Source: Bacteroidaceae bacterium (lineage in GTDB: Bacteria > Bacteroidota > Bacteroidia > Bacteroidales > Bacteroidaceae). From it: a stretch of DNA of 64,000 nucleotides. The position numbers and the translations under genes are program-made. Positions 44,067 to 51,893 of the stretch are shown here, piece by piece. The notes under the pieces were generated by a model that saw only the letters and a program-made list of their open reading frames with translations, was not told the origin of the DNA and ran no database searches. How positions within the stretch are numbered: the first letter of the stretch is position 1; every line of letters starts with the position of its first letter. The DNA lies in contig JAGCGS010000042.1 in the NCBI GenBank assembly GCA_017649485.1, forward strand, positions 1-64,000. The letters run 5' to 3'.

Positions 44067-46538
44067 ATGAAAACTCTCAAACTGTTGGCAGTGGCTTTGC
44101 TGCTGCCAACTCTTTTACATGCACAGCGCCAAGAGGTGCTGTTGGAAAAAGGGTGGCAGTTCATCCACAAGGACGTAACCGATGCTTGGCGCACTGACTA
44201 TAACGACAGTGACTGGCAAACCGTGACGGTACCACACGATTGGGCCGTCTATGGTCCGTTCGACGGCAACAATGACCGTCAGATGGTAGCCATTGAGCAG
44301 GATGGCGAGTCCGAAGCTTCACAGAAGTCGGGTCGCACAGGTGGCCTACCTTTTGTAGGTGTGGGCTGGTATCGCAATAGCTTCGATGTGCCAACTGGGA
44401 AACAGACAGCCTTGATCTTCGATGGTGCTATGAGCGAGGCCCGCGTCTATATCAACGGCCACGAAGCCATTTTCTGGCCCTATGGCTACAACTCGTTCTA
44501 CTGCGATGTTACCCAGTATATTAATGCCGATGGCAAGCATAATGTGGTGGCTGTGCGTTTGGAAAACCACCCCTCGTCCTCGCGCTGGTACCCTGGAGCC
44601 GGACTCTACCGCAATGTACATGTGGTGACCTCCGAAAAGGTACATGTACCTGTGTGGGGCACTCACATCATTACCCCACATGTCGATAACGACTATGCTG
44701 CCATTAGCCTGCGCATCTCATTGGCCAACACTGAACACCAGCAAATGGTGCGCCTCGTGACTGACATCATCGCCCCCGACGGCCGCACCGTTTCCACCAA
44801 GGACGACACCAAGATGGCTGTTCACGATATCGCTTTCGGGCAGAACTTCATTGTGCAGCATCCACAACTGTGGTCGCCCGAGACACCTTATTTATATATA
44901 GCTCGCACGAAAGTATATGTTGACGGCAAGCAAGTGGACGAATACAACACCCGTTTCGGCATCCGAAGTATCGAGTATGTGACAGAGAAAGGGTTCTTCC
45001 TTAACGGCCAACTGCGTAAGTTCCAGGGTGTGTGCAACCACCACGACCTGGGCCCATTGGGAGCAGCCATCAACAAGGCAGCCCTGCGCCGCCAGCTCAC
45101 CTTGCTCAAGGACATGGGGTGCGATGCTATCCGCACCTCGCACAACATGCCAGCTCCCGAACTGGTGGAGCTTTGCGACGAGATGGGCTTTATGATGATG
45201 ATCGAGCCTTTCGACGAGTGGGATATGGGCAAGGTGGACAATGGCTACAACCGTTTCTTCCGCGAATGGGCAGAGCGCGATGTAACCAATATGGTAATGC
45301 ACTATCGCAACAACCCATCGGTAGTAATGTGGAGCATAGGCAACGAGGTGCCCAATCAGCGTGACCCCGAGGGCTATAAAGTGGTGGCTTTCTTGCAGGA
45401 CATCTGCCACAGGCTCGACCCTACCCGTCCTGTCACTATGGGCATCGACCAAGCAGAGAATACCCTGCACAACGGCTTTGCATCCACTCTCGACATACCA
45501 GGCTTTACCTATCGCCTACCTTTCTACCAGGAGGCCTACGACATCCTGCCCCAAGGTTTGGTGTTAGGCTCTGAAACCGCCTCCACCGTCAGCTCACGAG
45601 GCGTTTATAAGTTCCCTGTCGAATTGAAAGAAGGTGCCACCTACGACGACCTGCAGTCGTCCAGCTACGACACCGAGGCCTGCTGGTGGTCAAATATCCC
45701 CGACCTTGATTTTGCGATGGCGGATGACTACGAATGGGAAATCGGTCAGTTCGTATGGACGGGATTCGACTACTTGGGCGAGCCAACACCCTATTACGAC
45801 AACTGGCCTTCTCACAGCTCCTACTTCGGCATCATCGACCTGGCCTCCATTCCCAAAGACCGCTATTACCTCTATCGCAGCATTTGGAACAAAAAGGAGA
45901 GCACTTTGCACATCCTGCCCCACTGGACCTGGAAGAACCGCAAGGGGCAAGTAACTCCTGTATATGTTTATACAAGCTATCCAGAGGCAGAGCTGTTCAT
46001 CAACGGCAAGAGTCAGGGACGCCAGCACAAATGGACGGCAGCCGAGGCTAAGGCTCAAGAAGCGGCTTTAGGCAAGAAAGCCGTCATGCATCGCTATCGC
46101 CTGATGTGGGAGGATGTCCGTTATGAGCCAGGCGAGATAAAGGTAGTGGCTTATGATGCCCACGGAAACAAGACCGAAGAGAAGACTATCCGCACAGCTG
46201 GCAAGCCCGATCATCTGCAATTAACAGTTGACAGAACTCAGCTCGATGCCGATGGGCACGACTTGGCATATATCACTGTGGATGTGGTGGATAAGGATGG
46301 TAATCTTTGTCCAGATGACAATAGGTTGGTAAACTTTGAAGTCAGTGGAGCAGGCACTTTCCGTGCTTCTGCCAATGGCGACCCCACCTGCCTCGACCTG
46401 TTCCATCAGCCCAAGATGCATGCTTTTGCCGGACAGCTGACAGCTATCATTCAAAGCAGTGAGCAGGCTGGCAATATCACCCTGAAAGCTTCTGCCAAAG
46501 GACTTAAGCCAGCAAGTATCACTGTTTCTGCAAGATAA
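44067..46538 (+). CDS. GH2 family glycoside hydrolase (putative beta-galactosidase), exported
   Basis: An 823-residue GH2 enzyme with signal peptide 1-19 (ends LLHAQ). Order: sugar-binding jelly roll (about 22-190, WQTVTVPHDWAV), Ig-like domain (about 195-300), TIM barrel (about 300-590) with acid/base Glu427 in MWSIGNEVPN and nucleophile Glu503 in LGSETAS, then a DUF4982-type domain (about 625-710) and an invasin/Big-like domain (about 720-823, DLAYITVDVVDKDGNLCPD). Probably periplasmic beta-galactosidase or a related activity. It pairs with the GH106 enzyme, so the two may act on one pectin side chain (inference). No SusC/SusD pair is adjacent. Confidence 0.93.
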   Translation: MKTLKLLAVALLLPTLLHAQRQEVLLEKGWQFIHKDVTDAWRTDYNDSDWQTVTVPHDWAVYGPFDGNNDRQMVAIEQDGESEASQKSGRTGGLPFVGVGWYRNSFDVPTGKQTALIFDGAMSEARVYINGHEAIFWPYGYNSFYCDVTQYINADGKHNVVAVRLENHPSSSRWYPGAGLYRNVHVVTSEKVHVPVWGTHIITPHVDNDYAAISLRISLANTEHQQMVRLVTDIIAPDGRTVSTKDDTKMAVHDIAFGQNFIVQHPQLWSPETPYLYIARTKVYVDGKQVDEYNTRFGIRSIEYVTEKGFFLNGQLRKFQGVCNHHDLGPLGAAINKAALRRQLTLLKDMGCDAIRTSHNMPAPELVELCDEMGFMMMIEPFDEWDMGKVDNGYNRFFREWAERDVTNMVMHYRNNPSVVMWSIGNEVPNQRDPEGYKVVAFLQDICHRLDPTRPVTMGIDQAENTLHNGFASTLDIPGFTYRLPFYQEAYDILPQGLVLGSETASTVSSRGVYKFPVELKEGATYDDLQSSSYDTEACWWSNIPDLDFAMADDYEWEIGQFVWTGFDYLGEPTPYYDNWPSHSSYFGIIDLASIPKDRYYLYRSIWNKKESTLHILPHWTWKNRKGQVTPVYVYTSYPEAELFINGKSQGRQHKWTAAEAKAQEAALGKKAVMHRYRLMWEDVRYEPGEIKVVAYDAHGNKTEEKTIRTAGKPDHLQLTVDRTQLDADGHDLAYITVDVVDKDGNLCPDDNRLVNFEVSGAGTFRASANGDPTCLDLFHQPKMHAFAGQLTAIIQSSEQAGNITLKASAKGLKPASITVSAR

Positions 46539-46542
46539 AAAC

Positions 46543-46572
46543 TGGGGGTGTGTCAGAATAGGCACACCCCCA
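46543..46572. terminator. Shared terminator between GH2 and the aldo/keto reductase gene
   Basis: TGGGGGTGTG/CACACCCCCA (perfect 10 bp, 46543-46552 with 46563-46572), 10-nt loop. On the minus strand it is followed by AGTTTTTATC; on the plus strand by a weaker ATAATCTAT. Likely bidirectional, stronger for the minus-strand gene. Confidence 0.75.
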
Positions 46573-46592
46573 ATAATCTATATGCTGAATAC

Positions 46593-48026
46593 TTACAACG
46601 TATTCTGTTTCAACGCCTCCACATAATTATCTATGCGCTGCATCTCCTGCGGGATGTCGATGCGTTGCGGACAGTTAGGTGTACACTGGCTGCATCCTGT
46701 ACAATGAGCAGCCTGACGGAGCTTAGGCACTGAACGGTCGTAACCCACCAGGAATGCCTGACGCATCTTGCGATACTCTGGGTCGCCCTGACTCTCTGGC
46801 AGATTGCCCTCATTCACACATTTATTATAGTGCAACAGTGTTCCAGGGATATCAAGACCATAAGGACAAGGCATGCAGTACTGGCAGTTGTTACACTGAA
46901 TGATGGGGTACTTGATGAGCAACTTGGTGGTTTCTTCAAGGAACTCGTTTTCTTCATCTGTAAGTGGAACCAATGGTGAGAACGAACGGATATTGTCTTC
47001 CAGATGCTCCATGTAGGTCATACCGCTCAGCACACTTACCACTTGGGGATGAGTACCTACCCAACGGAAAGCCCATGAAGCAACGCTGTTCTCAGGATTA
47101 CGTTCTTTGAGGCGATACACCAAATGCTGAGGCAAATTAGAAAGACGTCCACCCAGTAATGGCTCCATAATGACGATAGGAATATTGCGCTCAGCCAGCA
47201 TGTTGTACATAATCTCGCCCTGCACAGCATTCAGTCCCTGAGGAAAATGCCAGTCCTGATAGTTCATCTGAATCTGTGCAAAGTCCCAGTGAGCCTCTCC
47301 GCTATCGTGCATCTTCATCAGGTATTCCAGCACATCGATGTCACCATGATAAGAGAAACCCATGTTGCGGATGCGCCCGGCTTCTTTTTCCTGCATGAGG
47401 AACTCGTGCATGCCGATGTCAAGGTAGTTGGAGTGGAACTTCTGCATACCCGTTACTCCACCAGGTCCGAAGCCTCCAAGACCCGCACCGTGAATGAGGT
47501 AATAATCCAGGTAATCAACCTGCAGCTCTTCGAAAGAACGATGATATCCTGCCAACGCAACATTGCGGTCGTTACCGTTGCCATCCAAGAAAGTGGATAG
47601 TTTGGTAGCGATGTAATAGCTATCACGCGGATGACGCTTCAAGGCAATGCCAGTAGCACGTTCCGACTGTCCGCGACCATAGTGGGGAGATGTGTCGAAA
47701 TAGTTAACGCCATGCTCAATTGCGTAATCCACTAATCTATTCACTTGCTCTTGGTCGATGATCTCACCTTGTCCGTTGGGATTAGGAATCATAGGCCAGC
47801 GCATGCAGCCATAGCCCAAAAGTGAAATCTTATCACCGGTATTATGGTTAGTCCGATAGGTCATCTGCCCTGTTGGCACTGGGGTAGAATAATGACCTGC
47901 TGGGTCATACGCAGCATTCTTCTTGGGTCCGCAGCTTGCCAATGCCGCACCAGCAGCTACTGTAGCCCCTGCACCCATTACTTTGAGAAAATCTCTACGA
48001 TTTATATTATGCTTATTCTCTTCCAT
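46593..48026 (-). CDS. Aldo/keto reductase with 2[4Fe-4S] tail and Tat-lipoprotein leader
   Basis: About 477 residues. N-terminus: NINRRDFLKVMG (twin-arginine motif) and then AAGAALASCG, a lipobox, so it is probably exported folded and lipid-anchored. The barrel (about 50-350) shows LLGYGCMRWP, YFDTSPHYGRGQSE, a YLDYYLIH strand and VVSVLSGM. Two cluster motifs follow: CNNCQYCMPCP near 385 and CTGCSQCTPNCP near 445. A cytoplasmic NADPH enzyme would not need such a leader, so electrons may come through the iron-sulfur clusters (inference). It is last in an SDR-flavodoxin-polyferredoxin-AKR operon. The frame opens 3 codons earlier at 48035. Confidence 0.9.
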   Translation of the reverse strand: MEENKHNINRRDFLKVMGAGATVAAGAALASCGPKKNAAYDPAGHYSTPVPTGQMTYRTNHNTGDKISLLGYGCMRWPMIPNPNGQGEIIDQEQVNRLVDYAIEHGVNYFDTSPHYGRGQSERATGIALKRHPRDSYYIATKLSTFLDGNGNDRNVALAGYHRSFEELQVDYLDYYLIHGAGLGGFGPGGVTGMQKFHSNYLDIGMHEFLMQEKEAGRIRNMGFSYHGDIDVLEYLMKMHDSGEAHWDFAQIQMNYQDWHFPQGLNAVQGEIMYNMLAERNIPIVIMEPLLGGRLSNLPQHLVYRLKERNPENSVASWAFRWVGTHPQVVSVLSGMTYMEHLEDNIRSFSPLVPLTDEENEFLEETTKLLIKYPIIQCNNCQYCMPCPYGLDIPGTLLHYNKCVNEGNLPESQGDPEYRKMRQAFLVGYDRSVPKLRQAAHCTGCSQCTPNCPQRIDIPQEMQRIDNYVEALKQNTL

Positions 48027-48031
48027 AATTA

Positions 48032-48108
48032 TCAATCTTCAATAGTTAATGGTCAATTGTCAATGTTCAATTGTCAATCTTCAATCTTCAATCTTCAATC
48101 TTCAATTA
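48032..48108. repeat. Heptamer tandem array (TCAATnn)11
   Basis: Eleven 7-bp units in register, among them TCAATCT (five times or more), TCAATTG and TCAATGT, with variants TTAATGG and TCAATAG. The array fills the whole gap between the AKR gene and the stop codon of the polyferredoxin gene (48106-48108). Shorter arrays of the same unit are at 25488-25513, 27985-28009 and 33993-34009. Confidence 0.85.
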
Positions 48109-49662
48109 AATGACTCTATGCACCTCATGCCCCTCAACATGTATAGCACTAAGAGGACGCGACGGACAAAGATTCTCGCAAGCACCGCAACCGATGCAGA
48201 GCTCCTCGTTCACCACAGGAATCTTCTTCGACTGCGGGTCGCCCGGATCAGACAGCACCATCTGGATGGCAGAAGTAGGACAGTGACGCTCACAGTTGCC
48301 GCAATCCTGACCGTCACGTATAGGGATACACAGCTCGCGGGTCCATACAGCATGACCCACCTGAATAGACGACTTCTCGGCCACGTCAATCAGCTTGATG
48401 GCTCCGGCAGGACAAACCTCAGAGCAGCGAACGCACTCAGGACGGCAATAGCCAACCTCGAAGCTCGATTCCGGCTGCATCAGTGTCATCAGGTCGGTAC
48501 TTGGACGCAGCACGCCATTCGGACAAGCCGACACGCAGAGCTGGCAGCCCGTGCAATGACTTGCCAAGTTCTTCAGGCTCACTGCACCGGGAGGCACAAT
48601 CTTCGTAGCACGGTTGGGCTTCACCTTGTCGGCAATGTCAGCCAAGCCGCCATCCACTTTCTTATCGGTAGCCTCGGGTATAATCTGTGCCTTGGCTGCA
48701 GCGGCAGCACCTACGGCGATAGTGGTCAGGAAAGTACGCAAGCCCGGATCCTTCACATCCGTCTTAGCTTCAGCCTTTGGAGCAGGCTTCTCCACGACTA
48801 TCGGCTTCGGGAAAGCAGTTGCCATAGAAGGCACGGCAAACTTATAGCTCAATGCCCCAAACTTACACTTCTCCAAGCAGTTGCCGCAAGTCACACAGCG
48901 GCTGTAGTCAACGGTATGCGTCTTGAAGTCAATGCAGGAAGCCTTGCAGTTGCGTGAGCACATGCTGCAGCTCTTGCACTTCTCAGCATCGAAGGTGATG
49001 TGGAAGAATGAGAAGCGTGAGACGAATCCCAGCACGGTGCCCACAGGACAGATGGTGTTGCAATAGGTTCGCCCGTTCCTCCAAGCCAGCACGAAGATAA
49101 TCACCAGCGTCACCACAGCGATGATGAGGGTAGGCATCGACTTCACCCACACATCCACATCGTAGATGGCATAGCTCTCATATTTCTCGGCAATGGATGC
49201 CAGCACATTGTTGCCCAACCTGTAGATGGGCTGGAAGATGTTGCTGGCAATGCGGCCGTATGAGCTGTACGGAGCAAGCAGTGCCACAAACGAGCCTATG
49301 CCAGCGATGAGTGCCACGATGAACACGCCCAGCACAGAGTAGCGCAGTACGCTCTTTGCTTTGGAATAAGTGTAAGGGATCTTGCGCTCCTTCTTGGAAC
49401 GCGCCTGCTTGCCGAACCATGCGATGATGTCCTGGAAAACACCCATCGGACAGATGACCGAGCAGTAGATACGCCCGAAGATCAGGGTCAGGGCGATAAG
49501 CAGAATAATCACTCCTGCGTTGAGTGCCAGCACGGCAGGCAGGAACTGTAGTTTCGCCATCCAGGAGAACCATGCGTGTGTCACTCCAGTGAAATCCAGG
49601 AACATCAAAGTGATGCACACATAGAAGATGATGGCCAGCGTTAGTCTAATTTTACGTAACAT
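48106..49662 (-). CDS. Membrane polyferredoxin (NapH/RnfB-like mosaic)
   Basis: A 518-residue integral membrane iron-sulfur protein. The N-terminal half has about five helices (about 5-25, 45-65, 108-130, 180-200) with CSVICPMG and CNTICPVG loops typical of the NapH/YccM family. Soluble clusters follow: CKSCSMCSRNC and CVTCGNCLEKC (about 230-270), then after an Ala/Lys/Pro linker CTGCQLCVSACP, CVRCSEVCP, CGNCERHCP and CIGCGACENLCP. That is six [4Fe-4S] motif groups, enough for an electron wire across or along the membrane. It is 20 nt after the flavodoxin gene. Base composition looks more GC-rich than its surroundings. Confidence 0.9.
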   Translation of the reverse strand: MLRKIRLTLAIIFYVCITLMFLDFTGVTHAWFSWMAKLQFLPAVLALNAGVIILLIALTLIFGRIYCSVICPMGVFQDIIAWFGKQARSKKERKIPYTYSKAKSVLRYSVLGVFIVALIAGIGSFVALLAPYSSYGRIASNIFQPIYRLGNNVLASIAEKYESYAIYDVDVWVKSMPTLIIAVVTLVIIFVLAWRNGRTYCNTICPVGTVLGFVSRFSFFHITFDAEKCKSCSMCSRNCKASCIDFKTHTVDYSRCVTCGNCLEKCKFGALSYKFAVPSMATAFPKPIVVEKPAPKAEAKTDVKDPGLRTFLTTIAVGAAAAAKAQIIPEATDKKVDGGLADIADKVKPNRATKIVPPGAVSLKNLASHCTGCQLCVSACPNGVLRPSTDLMTLMQPESSFEVGYCRPECVRCSEVCPAGAIKLIDVAEKSSIQVGHAVWTRELCIPIRDGQDCGNCERHCPTSAIQMVLSDPGDPQSKKIPVVNEELCIGCGACENLCPSRPLSAIHVEGHEVHRVI

Positions 49663-49682
49663 ATCTCAAATTATAGTTAGAT

Positions 49683-50321
49683 TTAGAATCCCAATTCTTT
49701 CAGCCACTTCTCTACTCTATCCCTACTTGAACGTACCTCAGTTCCCTTGTTTGCCAAAGCCTTTTCAAATTTGGCGTTAGGGTATAGTTTCTTGAGGTCG
49801 TTCACTACACTGCCAAGTCCGCTTCCTTCGTGAGTAGTGAAAGGAATGATAGTTTTATCATTCAAGTCGTACTTGTCGAAGAAGCTGAACATCACCTGTG
49901 GGAATGTACCCCACCAGATAGGGGTACCAACAAAAATGATGTCATAATCAGCAAGGTTATCAACACTACCCTTAAAGGCTGGCTTCTCGCCTGTGCGTTG
50001 CTCTTCCTGCGCCACCTTGATCAATTCGCTATAGGGCATGTCATAGCTCTTCTCAGCCACCACCTCAAACTGGTCGGCTCCTGTGTAGTCTTTGATATAG
50101 TCAGCTACAACCTTTGTATTACCTACAGTGATATTCCCCACCGCATAGTTTTCGCCGGCATGAGAGAAAAAAACAATCAGTGCTTTCCCCTCTCGGTTAT
50201 TCTCAAGGGTTTCTTTCACAGGCTCACTGCTGTTGTTCTCTGCGTTAGCCTTGGGTGTTGCATTGCATGATGCACCCAGTAACATGCCAAAAGCTGTAAT
50301 CATGAATGTCTTTATGCTCAT
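49683..50321 (-). CDS. Lipoprotein flavodoxin
   Basis: A 212-residue flavodoxin-fold protein. Leader MSIKTFMITAFGMLLGASC with a lipobox, then a polar linker (about 20-45), then the flavodoxin core: ALIVFFSHAGENYAVG (FMN phosphate loop region), TKVVADYIKDYTGAD, DIIFVGTPIWWGTFPQ, TIIPFTTHEGSGLGS. Flavodoxins are normally cytoplasmic, so an exported copy next to a membrane polyferredoxin is notable. Second gene of the SDR-flavodoxin-polyferredoxin-AKR operon. Confidence 0.9.
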   Translation of the reverse strand: MSIKTFMITAFGMLLGASCNATPKANAENNSSEPVKETLENNREGKALIVFFSHAGENYAVGNITVGNTKVVADYIKDYTGADQFEVVAEKSYDMPYSELIKVAQEEQRTGEKPAFKGSVDNLADYDIIFVGTPIWWGTFPQVMFSFFDKYDLNDKTIIPFTTHEGSGLGSVVNDLKKLYPNAKFEKALANKGTEVRSSRDRVEKWLKELGF

Positions 50322-50353
50322 ATTTCAATTAGTATTAGAAAGTTGGAAATATA

Positions 50354-51190
50354 TCAATGTGTTTGTTTTAAGTACTGCAAATCGCCATACCAGTAGCTGG
50401 CTGTAGTGCCTCCATCAATAAGGAAGTCGGCACCAGAGATAAAACGTCCGCGACTGCTCATGAGGAATTCTGCCAAGTCGCCCACTTCATCGGGTGTGCC
50501 TGCCCTGCCGGCCGGACTTGCCTGCAGCATCTTGCGGTAGCCTTCGCCACGAGGCCCGTGCAGCTCATCGTTGGCTAAAGGTGTGATGATGATGCCAGGA
50601 CTGATACTGTTGATGGTGGCTCCTCGTTTGCCCCAGCGAGTAGCTTCATACATCACGCGCAATACGTTGCATCGCTTGGAGTACTGATAGGCTTTCAGCG
50701 TGTCGGTAATCTCTGTAAGGAACGGAAGCTGCAGCAGTTCGTCCACAGGAGTGGTGGCCAACAAGTCGCTCTGCTCTTGTGGCAGACTGCCCAGACGATG
50801 ACCTGACTGTGAAGAGATAACAATGCCTGAGCCTCCCTCAGCGATGACCTTGCCGAACTCTTCCAGCAAAACAGAAGTACCATATAAATCTACTTGCAGG
50901 ATATGCTCAACGCTTGCCTGAGATGGCGAGACCCCAGCGGCATTCACCACGTTCATCACCTCACCCTTGCTCTGCGCAAACTCCACCAGTTCCAGAATAG
51001 ACTCCTTTAAGCCTAAGTCTGTTTTAATCTGACTGCATTCAAAGCCTGCATCACCCAGAATCTTGGCAGCCGCCAACGAATTCTGTACGTTATAATCTGC
51101 TATGACAATATGCTTGCCTGCTCCAACACGGCGAATAATCGCCTGTCCGATGGAGCCAGCCCCTAATATTACTGCAACTTGTTTCTTCAT
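50354..51190 (-). CDS. SDR-family oxidoreductase
   Basis: A 278-residue short-chain dehydrogenase/reductase, cytoplasmic. NAD(P)-binding GAGSIGQAI (9-17), NAAGVSPSQ, IVISSQSGHRLGS with the catalytic Ser, YQYSK (YxxxK motif), SPGIIITPL and FISGADFLIDGG near the C-terminus. Substrate unknown. A TAACTTTG box at 51216-51223 suggests its own promoter, making it first in the operon with the flavodoxin, polyferredoxin and AKR. Confidence 0.92.
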   Translation of the reverse strand: MKKQVAVILGAGSIGQAIIRRVGAGKHIVIADYNVQNSLAAAKILGDAGFECSQIKTDLGLKESILELVEFAQSKGEVMNVVNAAGVSPSQASVEHILQVDLYGTSVLLEEFGKVIAEGGSGIVISSQSGHRLGSLPQEQSDLLATTPVDELLQLPFLTEITDTLKAYQYSKRCNVLRVMYEATRWGKRGATINSISPGIIITPLANDELHGPRGEGYRKMLQASPAGRAGTPDEVGDLAEFLMSSRGRFISGADFLIDGGTTASYWYGDLQYLKQTH

Positions 51191-51215
51191 AAGTCTGTTA
51201 TCTGTTGTTTTTTTG

Positions 51216-51223
51216 CAAAGTTA
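51216..51223 (-). promoter_or_regulatory. -7 box of the SDR-flavodoxin-polyferredoxin-AKR operon
   Basis: TAACTTTG on the minus strand, 25 nt upstream of the SDR ATG. It fits TAnnTTTG, but no TTTG lies at the -33 distance; the element may depend on an activator. Confidence 0.45.
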
Positions 51224-51326
51224 CAAATAACAGTTTATGAAGTTATATCCAAATTTGCTGTTCCTTTTTCACATTTTTCAGATTCTTAATGTGTCTGGAT
51301 AGAAACAGTACGAATCAAACGCCAAA

Positions 51327-51881
51327 TTACTCAATGCGTTTGATGAGTTTGGCAGGATTGCCGCCAACCACAGTATGCGGTTCCACGTCTTTGGTAACTA
51401 CGGCACCTGCGGCTACTACGGCTCCCTCTCCAATGGTCACGCCCGGACATACCACAACCCTTGCACCCAACCATGCCCCTTTGCAGATGCGCACTGGTTT
51501 GGGAATAAGCGTCCAAAGGTTATGGAACTCATGATTGATAGTCAGCACATTCACATCAGGACCTATCATCACATCATCTTCTATGGTAATGCCAGCCGAT
51601 GAGGTGGTGTGGAACCCATAGTTGATAAGCACCCGCTCACCAATGCTTATCTGGCAGGCATAGTCAATGCGTAGTGGCACACCGATGTTGGATGTAGCAG
51701 GCAAGCGATGCAGGAACAGCTCGTCCATCAGCTCACGTACTTTAGGGTCAAAGGGCTCTAACTGGTTAATCTGATGACACAACCTGGCACATCTTGCAGA
51801 CTCAGGGCGAAACTCAGCTGCCTGTGGATCAGTCTGCAGATTGATATGCTCTCCGTTCTTAAATCTTTCAAATACTGTCAT
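51327..51881 (-). CDS. Sugar O-acetyltransferase (left-handed beta-helix)
   Basis: A 184-residue hexapeptide-repeat acetyltransferase of the maltose/galactoside O-acetyltransferase group, using acetyl-CoA. N-terminal helical cap (about 1-60), then the beta-helix: [36 protein letters not shown] with the catalytic His, [20 protein letters not shown] and [12 protein letters not shown]. It starts 12 nt after the first receptor-like gene, so it is cotranscribed with it. Confidence 0.92.
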   Translation of the reverse strand: MTVFERFKNGEHINLQTDPQAAEFRPESARCARLCHQINQLEPFDPKVRELMDELFLHRLPATSNIGVPLRIDYACQISIGERVLINYGFHTTSSAGITIEDDVMIGPDVNVLTINHEFHNLWTLIPKPVRICKGAWLGARVVVCPGVTIGEGAVVAAGAVVTKDVEPHTVVGGNPAKLIKRIE

Positions 51882-51893
51882 AATATATCGTTT

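Noticed and set aside
44888-45470. 192-codon minus-strand frame inside the GH2 gene
   Set aside because: Shadow of a strongly coding plus-strand gene with intact GH2 active-site motifs.
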